NCBI GenBank assembly: GCA_029246385.1
Contig: JAQWNG010000015.1
Span: 62,001-126,000, forward strand
Source: Halioglobus sp.
Lineage (GTDB): Bacteria; Pseudomonadota; Gammaproteobacteria; Pseudomonadales; Halieaceae
Length of the DNA stretch: 64,000 nt
Reading direction: 5' to 3'
Part shown: positions 1-9,063 of the stretch, piece after piece
How the letters are laid out: each line of letters opens with the position of its first letter
Position numbering within the stretch: the first letter of the stretch is position 1
Translations under genes and position numbers: made by a program
The notes under the pieces: generated by a model
Told to the model about the DNA's origin: nothing
What the model saw: only the letters and a program-made list of their open reading frames with translations
Database searches by the model: none

Positions 1-472
1 TCTCCACTAATCCAGAATATAGACGCGTGGACACACAAAAAATCGCCTTTGCCTGTGTCGCCCCCTGATCCATCCACCGCGTAGGGACCTGCGAACCACG
101 CGTGATACCCACTTTAACGCCCGATGTGTTGGCAAGGTACACCACATGATCAACCATACAATGCTGTTCACCCCACTGAGGCTCACGACATGTTCCGGCA
201 CTATAGTGGCACTTTTCAGGACTCACGATACAGCTGTCACACTGTGCAAGGCGTTTGAAACAGGGGTAACAATACCCCTGATTGAAACTTTTTTTGATCT
301 TGCGTTCACAGTGGATACAGTAAATTTGTCCCTGAAAATCCAGCTGCAGCTGCCGGCCAAGGTAATCATTTAATGGGATTTCATGCTTCCCAAGCAGCAT
401 TGTGTATCGCACGGTGCCTTCTAACTCGTTTCTCATTTTGCGCACAGCGCCTGCAGCTAAAACATCCGGCAA
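1..472 (-). CDS. DUF2797-like protein, 3' end truncated by window edge; probable TTG start
   Basis: Minus-strand reading gives (TTG)PDVLAAGAVRKMRNELEGTVRYTMLLGKHEIPLNDYLG...YCIHCERKIKKSFNQGYCYPCFKRLAQCDSCIVSPEKCHY...; Cys-rich pattern as in DUF2797. TAGGAG lies just upstream of the TTG. Open at window edge, so absent from the ORF track. Confidence 0.7.
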   Translation of the reverse strand, partial: MPDVLAAGAVRKMRNELEGTVRYTMLLGKHEIPLNDYLGRQLQLDFQGQIYCIHCERKIKKSFNQGYCYPCFKRLAQCDSCIVSPEKCHYSAGTCREPQWGEQHCMVDHVVYLANTSGVKVGITRGSQVPTRWMDQGATQAKAIFCVSTRLYSGLVE

Positions 473-481
473 ATCAAACTC

Positions 482-748
482 CTATTCTTTCCAGTTCAAA
501 GGCGTCTCCAGCGGAGCATCAGCAGTTTCACCAACCTTTTCTTTTTTCTCGATATATCCAACACGATCCTGCTCTGACAGATGACTCTCACCCCAAGCAA
601 TAATAGCTTGCATGGCATTTTCGCGCTGCTGAGGCGTCATACTTGCGCCGTCAGGCCACTTGCCCAACTCCACCGAGCGAACAAGGCTCTGGTAAATTTC
701 TGGCGACATCTTTGTAATGAGTTGGCTATAGTCCATCGTTTTTTTCAC
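482..748 (-). CDS. YeaC-like DUF1315 family protein
   Basis: 88-aa ORF, MDYSQLITKMSPEIYQSLVRSVELGKWPDGASMTPQQRENAMQAIIAWG. Confidence 0.8.
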   Translation of the reverse strand: MKKTMDYSQLITKMSPEIYQSLVRSVELGKWPDGASMTPQQRENAMQAIIAWGESHLSEQDRVGYIEKKEKVGETADAPLETPLNWKE

Positions 749-768
749 GCCATTTAATGTGGAGGAGA

Positions 769-1641
769 TTATATCTTTGGGGCTGCAGTCTTGTCGCTAC
801 TAAGTCTCGAAAACACCGCAAATAGCGCTCCTACGACACCACCGCAAAGGAGTCCGCCCAAGTGCGCGGCGTTGGCAACCGCACCGAAGCCCAGCACCTC
901 TATCAGGCCAGACATACAAGCGAATAACCAACCGACCATGAAAATCATGATGGCCTTAGGCGGCTGTATAGGCCAGGCTGGCTGCAACTGCGGCGCTATC
1001 CAGGAAAACCCCAACAGGCCATAGACCACCCCTGACATGCCGCCGAACAGTCCTCCGCCTCCAAATGCAAACTGACTAGTGTTGGATACCAATGCAATTA
1101 CTAAAAATAGCATGAACATATTGAGATGTCCCATAATCTGCTCTATCCGTCGACCTAGATCCCATAACCAGAGACAGTTGAACACAATGTGCAACCAGCC
1201 AAAGTGCAGAAAGGCCGGTGTAATCAGTCGCCAATATTGCCCATCAATAGCCTGAACCAGGCTCTGGCTAACGTTAATCTGAGATGAAGAAAAACTAAAA
1301 CCGGTCACCCAACTTATGGGCGCATACAAATACATTAAAAAGCCACTGATACTTAACACTATCAGTGCCAGCGTTACGGGGGCGCTTAACACTGCAGGCT
1401 GCACCGATGTCGCTGTGTTTTGACGCGCATCACGAATAAGCTCAAGGCGCACTTCTCCAGAGCGCCAAGCTTGATAGAGATTCCCCACCTGCTGAGCTTG
1501 ATCCTCCCTACCGACCAACACGATCTGACGCCCACCCTCTTCAAAAATACGGTGTGTAATGCCGTGTTGATGCAAGAGTCCACTTAAAGGCAGCAGATCT
1601 TCCTCGAGGGCGACATTGAGAGCTTGAAAACTATCTTGCAT
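769..1641 (-). CDS. Rhomboid family intramembrane serine protease (GlpG-like)
   Basis: Hydrophobic 290-aa ORF with GGMSGVVYGLLG (GxSG) and later AHLGGLLCG; HFGWLHIVFNCLWLWDLG. Confidence 0.9.
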   Translation of the reverse strand: MQDSFQALNVALEEDLLPLSGLLHQHGITHRIFEEGGRQIVLVGREDQAQQVGNLYQAWRSGEVRLELIRDARQNTATSVQPAVLSAPVTLALIVLSISGFLMYLYAPISWVTGFSFSSSQINVSQSLVQAIDGQYWRLITPAFLHFGWLHIVFNCLWLWDLGRRIEQIMGHLNMFMLFLVIALVSNTSQFAFGGGGLFGGMSGVVYGLLGFSWIAPQLQPAWPIQPPKAIMIFMVGWLFACMSGLIEVLGFGAVANAAHLGGLLCGGVVGALFAVFSRLSSDKTAAPKI

Positions 1642-2525
1642 CAGTTAACCAGCGCATTGCTCCAGCGCAGCTTGTCTCTGCAACTGGCGTAAAAACTATG
1701 CCCTACAGGGTGCAGCAACGTGAGACGATAAGGATTCTTCCGAATATGCACTGAGTCGCCAGGCCGCGCCTTAATCTTAACCTGCCCATCGCAGGTAACC
1801 GCTGGATGAATACGATTACGTGCTAGTATATCTAATCGAATCTCACTGTTGCCATCGACTACAATAGGGCGGCTGCTGAGCGCATGAGGAAACATCGGCA
1901 CCAGTACGATAGCATCCAGCGTGGGATGCATAATAGGCCCGCCCCCAGACAAGGAGTAAGCCGTAGAACCGGTTGGCGTCGACACGATGAGTCCATCAGC
2001 CCGCTGACGATAGACAAAGGTATTATCGATAAACAACTCAAATTCGATCATTTGAGCAGAGGTGCCGGAATTAACAACAACGTCGTTGAGCGCATCCCCA
2101 CGACCCATTAGTGTCTCGTTTCGACGAACGTCTGCCTCCAATAAAAACCGGCTTTCTCTCTCGAAGTTCCCATCCAGAACCTCTGGAACCCGCTGCGCAA
2201 TATCATCCGGAGTAATATCAGTGAGAAAGCCGAGACGACCGCGATTGACACCGATTACCGGAGTTTCATATTTTGAGAGAGTCCGTGCAGCGCTTAACAG
2301 GCTGCCATCCCCGCCAACCACAATGACTAGGTCGGCCTCCTCGCCGATGGCCTCCAACGACGCGAGACGGCAGGCGTGATCAGGCACTACATGACCGAGT
2401 GTTTCCTCTAGCAGCACCTCAAGACTTCGCGACTCGAGAAGCTCAAGCAACAGACGCAGCACGCCAGTCAAGCCGCGTTGCCGACTACGACCCACCAAAC
2501 CAATTTTTTTAAATGTTCTCTGCAT
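1641..2525 (-). CDS. nadK: NAD(+) kinase
   Basis: VVGGDGSLLSAARTLSKYETPVIGVNRGRLGFLTDI, DGLIVSTPTGSTAYSLSGGGPI; start chosen at MQRTFKKIGLVGR. Stop overlaps rhomboid start (TGATG). Confidence 0.95.
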   Translation of the reverse strand: MQRTFKKIGLVGRSRQRGLTGVLRLLLELLESRSLEVLLEETLGHVVPDHACRLASLEAIGEEADLVIVVGGDGSLLSAARTLSKYETPVIGVNRGRLGFLTDITPDDIAQRVPEVLDGNFERESRFLLEADVRRNETLMGRGDALNDVVVNSGTSAQMIEFELFIDNTFVYRQRADGLIVSTPTGSTAYSLSGGGPIMHPTLDAIVLVPMFPHALSSRPIVVDGNSEIRLDILARNRIHPAVTCDGQVKIKARPGDSVHIRKNPYRLTLLHPVGHSFYASCRDKLRWSNALVN

Positions 2526-2565
2526 AGAGCCTGCTGCCATGGCCTGAAGTCCTGCTATTATAACC

Positions 2566-3528
2566 ATGAATGAACCACGTAGTGCAGTGAACATCACTTA
2601 TCCTTACAAAACACAAGAAGTGCGCGATCTCGCCTGGGCCTGCTTCTCGCCTCCCCTGCTAAATCTTAAGCAGCCACCGACCAGTGCCCCCGGAATAACC
2701 TCGTGTGCCTTACTTTTAACCCCGCCCCGACAAGCCTGGCTGGCTCAATTAGACCTAAACGCTGAGCCGCTGATAAGGCATCTGTCACAGCGACCCACTC
2801 ACCGTCTGGGTATCTATTTTGAACAGCTGTGGCACTTTTTCCTGCAACAGGACCCAGAGATCGAACTAATCTCTCACAATCTAGCCATACAATATCAAGG
2901 CAGAACTCTCGGTGAGTTCGATTGCCTCTATTACTGCCATCGGCGCGAGCGGCATGTTCATCTAGAACTGGCAGTCAAGTATTTCCTTCGTTTACCACCC
3001 CCTCAGGGCAGCAATCTTGCGAGTACACTATCGGATTGGGTTGGACCCGACAATCGCGACCGGCTCGACCTAAAGCTGAAGCAATTATTACAGCGCCAAA
3101 TTCTGTTAGGCGATCACCCTGCGGCTCAACCCGCGTTACAAAACCTAAAAATAGAGAGCCTTATCAAAGAAATTGCGTTAAAGGGATATTTGTTCCAAGC
3201 GCCTGCGGAGGCCTCATATAACGCTGGACCACCCGGTTATAACCATGACTATAGACTGCATCACTGGGTGCCTTTTGATCAGCTAGCCCCCTATTGCGAC
3301 GCGCTCAATGCGGCGGACTACATGGTACTGCCTAAAATGAAGTGGCTTAGCCCTGCGCACTGCGAACATACTGCAGAAAAACTGACACCGTCTGCCCTCA
3401 GAAACCAGTCAACTAAACATTTGAGTCACGACTCTTACCCGATAATGATCGCCGCACTCAATGAGTCCGGTAGTGAGTCAAGTCGCTTTTTTGTCACACC
3501 AAACACGTGGCCACGGATCAGCGGCTAG
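2566..3528 (+). CDS. DUF1853 family protein
   Basis: LGIYFEQLWHFFLQQDPEIELISHNLAIQYQGRTLGEFDCLYYC...HLELAVKYFL; divergent from nadK. Confidence 0.8.
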   Translation: MNEPRSAVNITYPYKTQEVRDLAWACFSPPLLNLKQPPTSAPGITSCALLLTPPRQAWLAQLDLNAEPLIRHLSQRPTHRLGIYFEQLWHFFLQQDPEIELISHNLAIQYQGRTLGEFDCLYYCHRRERHVHLELAVKYFLRLPPPQGSNLASTLSDWVGPDNRDRLDLKLKQLLQRQILLGDHPAAQPALQNLKIESLIKEIALKGYLFQAPAEASYNAGPPGYNHDYRLHHWVPFDQLAPYCDALNAADYMVLPKMKWLSPAHCEHTAEKLTPSALRNQSTKHLSHDSYPIMIAALNESGSESSRFFVTPNTWPRISG

Positions 3529-3704
3529 TCAAAAGCAAAACTGACCTCGTTGTACATGCGCTGCCCATTATAATGGCTCACCAAACTCGCATCTTTAATC
3601 TAACTCCGCCTTCTCCGTTGTCTCCGCAATTGAGAGGGCAGGCAAAGGAACGCGCAAGTGCTATAGTGGCGCCTAATATATTTGAACCTGCTGGACATAG
3701 ACGC

Positions 3705-4580
3705 ATGACAAGCCACTCCGGCCCTAAATGGCCTTTTCGCTGGGATCTTCTGCTGCGCTACCGCTTCATTGAAACCATCGCGCTTTGGGAGGGCCGTCTG
3801 ACCACCCGCCACCTTTGCGACACCTTTGGCATTGGTCGACAACAGGCGAGCAAAGACATCAATAACTACATCCGTGAAGTCGGTCCGGGTAATCTGGAGT
3901 ACGACAAGTTTCTCAAAGGCTATAAGCCGACGTCCCAATTCAAACCAGAGGTGACAGAGGGACTGGCCGACGAATATTTACACCTGATGGCGCGCAACAA
4001 CGAACTAATGAATGTTTTCGAGTCGCTGTCACTCAATATGGCCAACGCCGAGGTGCTCTCCCTGCCAGTACGTGACGTAAAGCCCGAGGTGCTTCGCCCC
4101 ATTATGCAAGCAGCGAGGCAGCAGAAAAGACTCGATGTAGACTATGTTTCCCTGAACCACCCAGACCGAGAGGGCCGGATCATTGTGCCACACACTCTGG
4201 TCTATAGCGGACTCCGTTGGCATGTGCGCGCGTGGTGTGAAAAAAATACCGAGTATCGCGACTTCGTGCTCAGCCGGTTTCGAGGCATCCCAGACATCAT
4301 GGATGAGTCGGAGCATGGCGCTGAAAACGATATCGAATGGAACACTCACATCACCCTGCGTATTGTGCCCGACCCGAGACTTGCCCCTGAACAGCAGGAA
4401 GTTGTAAAAATGGATTATGGCATGGAAAACGGTGTGCTAGAGGTCTGTACGCGCGCGCGGCTTGTGCCCTATGTTTTGCATCTTTTACATATCGAACCCC
4501 ATGAACTGGCTGAGGATTCGACAGCCCAGCAGATTGTCGTAGAAAATCGCATTGAATTGAAACCGTGGCTGTTTGGTTAA
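3705..4580 (+). CDS. WYL domain-containing HTH transcriptional regulator
   Basis: HTH-like N-terminus (LTTRHLCDTFGIGRQQASKDINNY) and WYL-like region (LDVDYVSLNHPDREGRIIVPHTLVYSGLRWHVRAWCEKNTEYRDFVLSRF). Confidence 0.85.
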   Translation: MTSHSGPKWPFRWDLLLRYRFIETIALWEGRLTTRHLCDTFGIGRQQASKDINNYIREVGPGNLEYDKFLKGYKPTSQFKPEVTEGLADEYLHLMARNNELMNVFESLSLNMANAEVLSLPVRDVKPEVLRPIMQAARQQKRLDVDYVSLNHPDREGRIIVPHTLVYSGLRWHVRAWCEKNTEYRDFVLSRFRGIPDIMDESEHGAENDIEWNTHITLRIVPDPRLAPEQQEVVKMDYGMENGVLEVCTRARLVPYVLHLLHIEPHELAEDSTAQQIVVENRIELKPWLFG

Positions 4581-4626
4581 GCGGTGCTGAGGGATAAACG
4601 CTACCGCAGCGCAGCCGCCTGCACTG

Positions 4627-4908
4627 TCATCTTAGCGTCACAACCGTTGCCGCCGCCACCGCCGCCCACAGCAACTCTTCAACGTAGCTACCCAGAATCA
4701 AAAGGCCTACGGTGGCGGCCGCAACGGCAATCAACCGGTCTGCCCATGGGGTAATTCGTTCTTGCTCAAAATCCCCCTCCCGCCGCTGCAGCAACTTACG
4801 CGCGATGCGGCGCTCAATCCGCCTTGCTGCTGTCGATGTCGCCATTATGGCCCCACTCCCTTCTATGGTCGCTATTTGTGGGTGCATCATCTCAGTCGTT
4901 TCGTTCAT
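4627..4908 (-). CDS. Small hypothetical membrane protein
   Basis: 93-aa ORF with a C-terminal hydrophobic segment (RLIAVAAATVGLLILGSYVEELLWAAVAAATVVTL). Confidence 0.5.
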   Translation of the reverse strand: MNETTEMMHPQIATIEGSGAIMATSTAARRIERRIARKLLQRREGDFEQERITPWADRLIAVAAATVGLLILGSYVEELLWAAVAAATVVTLR

Positions 4909-4921
4909 ACACCATCTGTCC

Positions 4922-4944
4922 CCTTTTCAATCCGATTGAAAAGG
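4922..4944. promoter_or_regulatory. Perfect 11-bp inverted repeat with 1-nt centre (CCTTTTCAATC-C-GATTGAAAAGG)
   Basis: Direct sequence reading; 14 bp upstream of the ATG of the 4627-4908 ORF. Confidence 0.5.
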
Positions 4945-5038
4945 CGACACATGTGGAACGGTATATCTGCAACGTAGAAGTAAACAGTTTCACGTTGGCA
5001 TTGATGCCTTGAGAGCCTATTATTGTTGAACGACGTCT

Positions 5039-5296
5039 TTAGATCGGCACTGTAAACCAATTACCACACGCTGCGACCAGTCGTCTGGACCTGTAACTTA
5101 CCCGCAGATGATGAAAGCCGTAAAGCAGGACGCCTCCGCCGACCATAAACATAGCGACAGTCTCCACTCCTGACAGAAATTTCATCAGCCAAGGAGCGGA
5201 AATAAATAACACTAGCAGAAACTGAAAATCGCCAGCTTGATTCAGTGCCAGAAAAAACGGTCTAACCGAAATCACAAAGACAGACCTTATTACCAT
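5039..5296 (-). CDS. Possible small membrane protein overlapping the end of the VOC gene
   Basis: C-terminal part of the 195-aa ORF looks like a membrane protein (FQFLLVLFISAPWLMKFLSGVETVAMFMVGGGVLLYGFHHLRV); upstream part is out-of-frame with the VOC CDS. Confidence 0.4.
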   Translation of the reverse strand: MVIRSVFVISVRPFFLALNQAGDFQFLLVLFISAPWLMKFLSGVETVAMFMVGGGVLLYGFHHLRVSYRSRRLVAACGNWFTVPI

Positions 5297-5648
5297 CGGC
5301 ATCGCGAAAATATGCTCCATAAAAGCCGTCCATTCGCTGCCCCGGAGCGCCATCATCAGCACCGCCCAATTCCAGCGCCTTCGCATGCAGTGAGTCAACA
5401 AGCGCCTTAGATCCGGGTGCAATTGAGACCATATTACCGTTTCCTGGGGTTGCTTCTTCTTCATTATATGGCGTGCAAACGGCCAACATACATCCGCCTG
5501 CAGGCGTACCAATCGCAGCAAGCCGTCCCGTGTCCATAACGATTGCGGCATCAATATCGTGCAATAGCGCCAAATAAAAAGCCTTGGATTTTTCAATGTC
5601 GGCCGTGCCGATTGTGGTGTATGCAATCACATTATGTCTCCAAATCAA
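5262..5648 (-). CDS. VOC/glyoxalase superfamily protein
   Basis: MIWRHNVIAYTTIGTADIEKSKAFYLALL...GFYGAYFRDADGNKVCLCDFG. Confidence 0.8.
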   Translation of the reverse strand: MIWRHNVIAYTTIGTADIEKSKAFYLALLHDIDAAIVMDTGRLAAIGTPAGGCMLAVCTPYNEEEATPGNGNMVSIAPGSKALVDSLHAKALELGGADDGAPGQRMDGFYGAYFRDADGNKVCLCDFG

Positions 5649-5752
5649 AAAGTTTCGCCATCGGCGATAGAAGTTAATTCATTACAGCGTCAATACTGGC
5701 ACGAGAGTGTACACGCGCCATTGTTGCGCGCAACCCACAGGGTTGCCCTCGT

Positions 5753-6550
5753 TTATGTCTTGCTTTCAACGCTAAGGATAAATTCACGCAAGGCGACTAA
5801 CACCTTTTGTGGTGCCTCAATAGGCAGCATATGCCCATAATCGTTCAGCACGGTCAACGCAGCATTCAGTGTTCCGGATATCGCTAGACCAGACTGCATT
5901 GGCGTCATTTTATCTTGACCTGCCAGTATCATCGCAGACGGCGCGCATATAATTTCCGCAGCACTCTCCCCTCCCCTGTAATCAGCGCAACATTGCAAAT
6001 CCACAGCCAGGGGATTGTTGCCCATGATTTTTCGCCCAATAGCAATTGGCTGCATACCGGGCGTTGGACTGACCCCTAAATGCGCCTGATACCCAAAGCC
6101 CCACTGCAGCATCATTTCAGCCGCTTTCAGGGCAGACTCTTTTGCCGTTTCAATCAACACTGGATTAACAGGTATAGCGGCTGCCGTGGCAACACCGGTC
6201 AGCGACTGCACTGCGGTTGGTTTGAGTTTAGCCAACTCTAGCGCACTTAAAAAACCTTGCGAATGACCCACAACATGTACTTTGCGCACACGCATGATAG
6301 TGAGCAAGTCAGATAACCAATTAGCCGAGTCTTCAACAGTCTTGCATGGCTCACCGCTAGACAATGAGTGCCCCGGAAAGTCTGGAGCCAGCACGCTAAA
6401 TCCGTTGTACGCAAACCAGCGTGTCTGCAGAGCCCAACTGCGGTGATCTAAGCCACTGCCATGCAGAAACAATACGGCAGGAAGGTCGGCATCGAATGCT
6501 TTGCCGCCTGTAGCCACATGCGTTTCAACCCTGTTGACCATTAGCTTCAC
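5753..6550 (-). CDS. Alpha/beta hydrolase
   Basis: VLFLHGSGLDHRSW...HVVGHSQGFLSALELA (GxSxG), C-terminal GHMLPIEAPQKV; start overlaps metY-like stop. Confidence 0.85.
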   Translation of the reverse strand: MKLMVNRVETHVATGGKAFDADLPAVLFLHGSGLDHRSWALQTRWFAYNGFSVLAPDFPGHSLSSGEPCKTVEDSANWLSDLLTIMRVRKVHVVGHSQGFLSALELAKLKPTAVQSLTGVATAAAIPVNPVLIETAKESALKAAEMMLQWGFGYQAHLGVSPTPGMQPIAIGRKIMGNNPLAVDLQCCADYRGGESAAEIICAPSAMILAGQDKMTPMQSGLAISGTLNAALTVLNDYGHMLPIEAPQKVLVALREFILSVESKT

Positions 6551-7857
6551 GACTGCGCCTCGGCAGCAGACTGAGCGGCTTTTAGACCTCTAGAGAAATC
6601 TGCCTGAATATCTTTGATACCCTCAATACCGACCGATACACGAATCAGATCTTCGCTGATACCCGCGGCCAGCATCGCATCAGGGCTTAGCCGAGAATGT
6701 GTAGTACTCCCTGGATGTAACACGAGTGTTCTTGAATCGCCGACATTGGCGAGGTTTGATGCTAGCTGCAGTGCGTTAATAAATGCGCCGCCTCCTACCC
6801 GTCCGCCAATCACGCCAAAACACAGCATCGAACCGGCACCATTTGGAAACAACTCTCTTGCAACCGCATTGCTTGCATTACTTGCCAAGTCAGGATGATT
6901 AACCCACGTGACCTGCTCTTTAGACTGCAGCCAAGCTACCAGCTCTTTCGCATTGGCAATATGCTGCCTCATGCGCATATTTAGCGTTTCTAAACCCTGT
7001 AACAGCAAAAATGCCGTATTTGCACTCATACATGCCCCTACGTCTCGCATAGATTCCGCGCGAATTTTCATCGCCAGAGCATTAGGGCCGAACTCCTCCC
7101 AAAACTTGATTCCATGAAAGGGCTCATACGGCTCCGTTAATTCAGGGAAGCGTCCACTCGCTTCCCAATCAAAATTACCACCGTCTACAACGACACCACC
7201 AATAGCAGCCCCATGCCCGCCCATCCATTTTGTAATAGAATGCACCACCACATCCGCACCACAGTCGATCGTTTTGCACAGCCCCGGAGGCGCAAACGTG
7301 GCGTCAACTACAACCGGCACTCCATGCTTGCTGGCAGTGGCACTGATTTGAGGCAGGTTAGCCACTTCCAAGCCCGGGTTACCAATTGATTCGCAAAACA
7401 CCATCTTGGTGTTCTCACGGATAGCACCCTCTAATGCGGCTTGGTCGTTAATCGAAATAAAGGTGGTTTCGATACCCAAGCGCTTCAATGTATGGCGCAG
7501 AAGGGTCGCTGTCGAGCCATAGATTTGCCCCGATGAAACGATGTGATCACCCGCCGAGCACAATGTAATAAAGGCTGTAAACAAGGCGCTCATACCTGAT
7601 GCGGTGCAAATGGCACCACTGCCACCCTCTAACGCAGCTATACGTTGCTCCAAAACTGCAACCGTCGGGTTAGATATGCGGCTATAAATATGTCCACCTT
7701 GCTCAAAGTTAAATAACGAGGAAGCCTCATCGACCGTATCAAATACATACGACGTCGTTTGATAAATGGGCACAGCCCGTGACCCGTGATCGCGCTCAGG
7801 TACGTATCCGCTATGCAACGCTATCGTATCAGGATGGTAAAAAGATGATCGGGTCAT
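6547..7857 (-). CDS. metY: O-acetylhomoserine sulfhydrylase-like PLP enzyme (Cys/Met metabolism family)
   Basis: DTIALHSGYVPERDHGSRAVPIYQTTSYVF, YSRISNPTVAVLEQRIAALEGG, HSITKWMGGHGAAIGGVVVDGG (PLP lysine). Confidence 0.85.
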   Translation of the reverse strand: MTRSSFYHPDTIALHSGYVPERDHGSRAVPIYQTTSYVFDTVDEASSLFNFEQGGHIYSRISNPTVAVLEQRIAALEGGSGAICTASGMSALFTAFITLCSAGDHIVSSGQIYGSTATLLRHTLKRLGIETTFISINDQAALEGAIRENTKMVFCESIGNPGLEVANLPQISATASKHGVPVVVDATFAPPGLCKTIDCGADVVVHSITKWMGGHGAAIGGVVVDGGNFDWEASGRFPELTEPYEPFHGIKFWEEFGPNALAMKIRAESMRDVGACMSANTAFLLLQGLETLNMRMRQHIANAKELVAWLQSKEQVTWVNHPDLASNASNAVARELFPNGAGSMLCFGVIGGRVGGGAFINALQLASNLANVGDSRTLVLHPGSTTHSRLSPDAMLAAGISEDLIRVSVGIEGIKDIQADFSRGLKAAQSAAEAQS

Positions 7858-7875
7858 GCAAGTGCTCCGCTAAAG

Positions 7876-8991
7876 TTAGACTAATCGGTCAAAATCAAAA
7901 GGGATGGGGTGAAAGGTACTAGTTTGCCCATCGATGGTGATACTGTCGTTTCGTGCTAAAAAAGCCAGCGGCAGCATAGCAATTGCGAGGTTTTTGTTAT
8001 ACCTAAATGACCATGCCTGCGAGCGAATCTCGCCAATGATCTCACCGTCGACTTCTATGTCACTACCTCCCAAACGGCTAGGCAGCATATACGGCGATCT
8101 ATCGAACGCTAACCCAACCAATTTACGCGTCTGCTTTCCCGCCATTGCTTTAAGCGCCGGTAAACTTAGGCTTTCGATATCGGCCTCAAGATTCAAATAT
8201 GAATCTAAACCACACTCAAACGGCGTATCGAATTCGTCCATATCGTTACCATACGATAACAGTCCAGACTCAAGCCGTTCATTCCCTTGCGGACAGCCAG
8301 GGCGCACGTGTAGATCCTCGCCATTAGCGAATAACTCATCCCACAGGGCTTCGCCCAGAGACCAATCAGACATGTATATTTCAAACCCGCCTTGCTTACT
8401 CCAGCCGGACCGTGCGACGTACATTTCAACACCCCGAAACTCAAGCATTTCGCCTCTGAAGAAACGGATGCTGCGGACTTTTTCACCAAACACTCTAGCC
8501 ATCAACTCCTCGGCCTTCGGACCTTGAACTGCCAAGGGGCAGACATCCGGCTCGAATACTTTCACATCTAAGCCGTAACCTTGGGCGAGACCCTGAGCGA
8601 AATATTTAACGTCGCTATCAGAAACTGACAGCCAAAATCGGTCTTCGGCGAGTTTAATGATAATAGGATCGTTTAAAATGAAGCCCTCAGCATTGCAAAT
8701 AGGGCCGTATTTTCCCTGCAATAATTCAATCGTGGATAGATCACGCGGTGTCATCAGCTGAGCCAACTTAGCTGCATCCGGCCCATTGAGTTCGACCTGC
8801 CGCTCCCCGGAGACGTCCCATACCTGAACATGCTGACACAAGTGCCAATAGTCGCTCTCCGGCGTATCAAATAGCGTAGGTAAGAGCATATGGTTATACA
8901 CGGTATAGCTCGTAACCCCCGCTTGCTCGACCCGATTAGAGTACGGCGTAGTACGTACGCGACGGTTAAAAGAAAGCAATTTTGAGTTCAT
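7876..8991 (-). CDS. GcvT-fold protein resembling dimethylsulfoniopropionate demethylase DmdA
   Basis: SFNRRVRTTPYSNRVEQAGVTSYTVYNHMLLPT, HVQVWDVSGERQVELNGPDAAKLAQLMTPRDLS, ARSGWSKQGGFEIYM, GLLSYGNDMDEFDTPFECGLD; recalled DmdA-type motifs, not checked by search. Confidence 0.7.
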   Translation of the reverse strand: MNSKLLSFNRRVRTTPYSNRVEQAGVTSYTVYNHMLLPTLFDTPESDYWHLCQHVQVWDVSGERQVELNGPDAAKLAQLMTPRDLSTIELLQGKYGPICNAEGFILNDPIIIKLAEDRFWLSVSDSDVKYFAQGLAQGYGLDVKVFEPDVCPLAVQGPKAEELMARVFGEKVRSIRFFRGEMLEFRGVEMYVARSGWSKQGGFEIYMSDWSLGEALWDELFANGEDLHVRPGCPQGNERLESGLLSYGNDMDEFDTPFECGLDSYLNLEADIESLSLPALKAMAGKQTRKLVGLAFDRSPYMLPSRLGGSDIEVDGEIIGEIRSQAWSFRYNKNLAIAMLPLAFLARNDSITIDGQTSTFHPIPFDFDRLV

Positions 8992-9063
8992 AGAAACCGC
9001 CTTTAGAAATCACCACTGCCGCCTGATGACAATGTGTAAGCCTTTTCACTGGGCTCTTTTGAG

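Noticed and set aside
3705-4580. WYL regulator as a marker of a defence island
   Set aside because: Established role of some WYL proteins (e.g. CapW) in defence loci, but the neighbours here (nadK, DUF1853, small membrane protein, VOC) are not defence genes.
7934-8527. 197-aa plus-strand ORF opposite the DmdA-like gene
   Set aside because: Shadow ORF; Ser/Pro/Arg-rich low-complexity translation with no motifs, while the minus-strand protein is clearly conserved.
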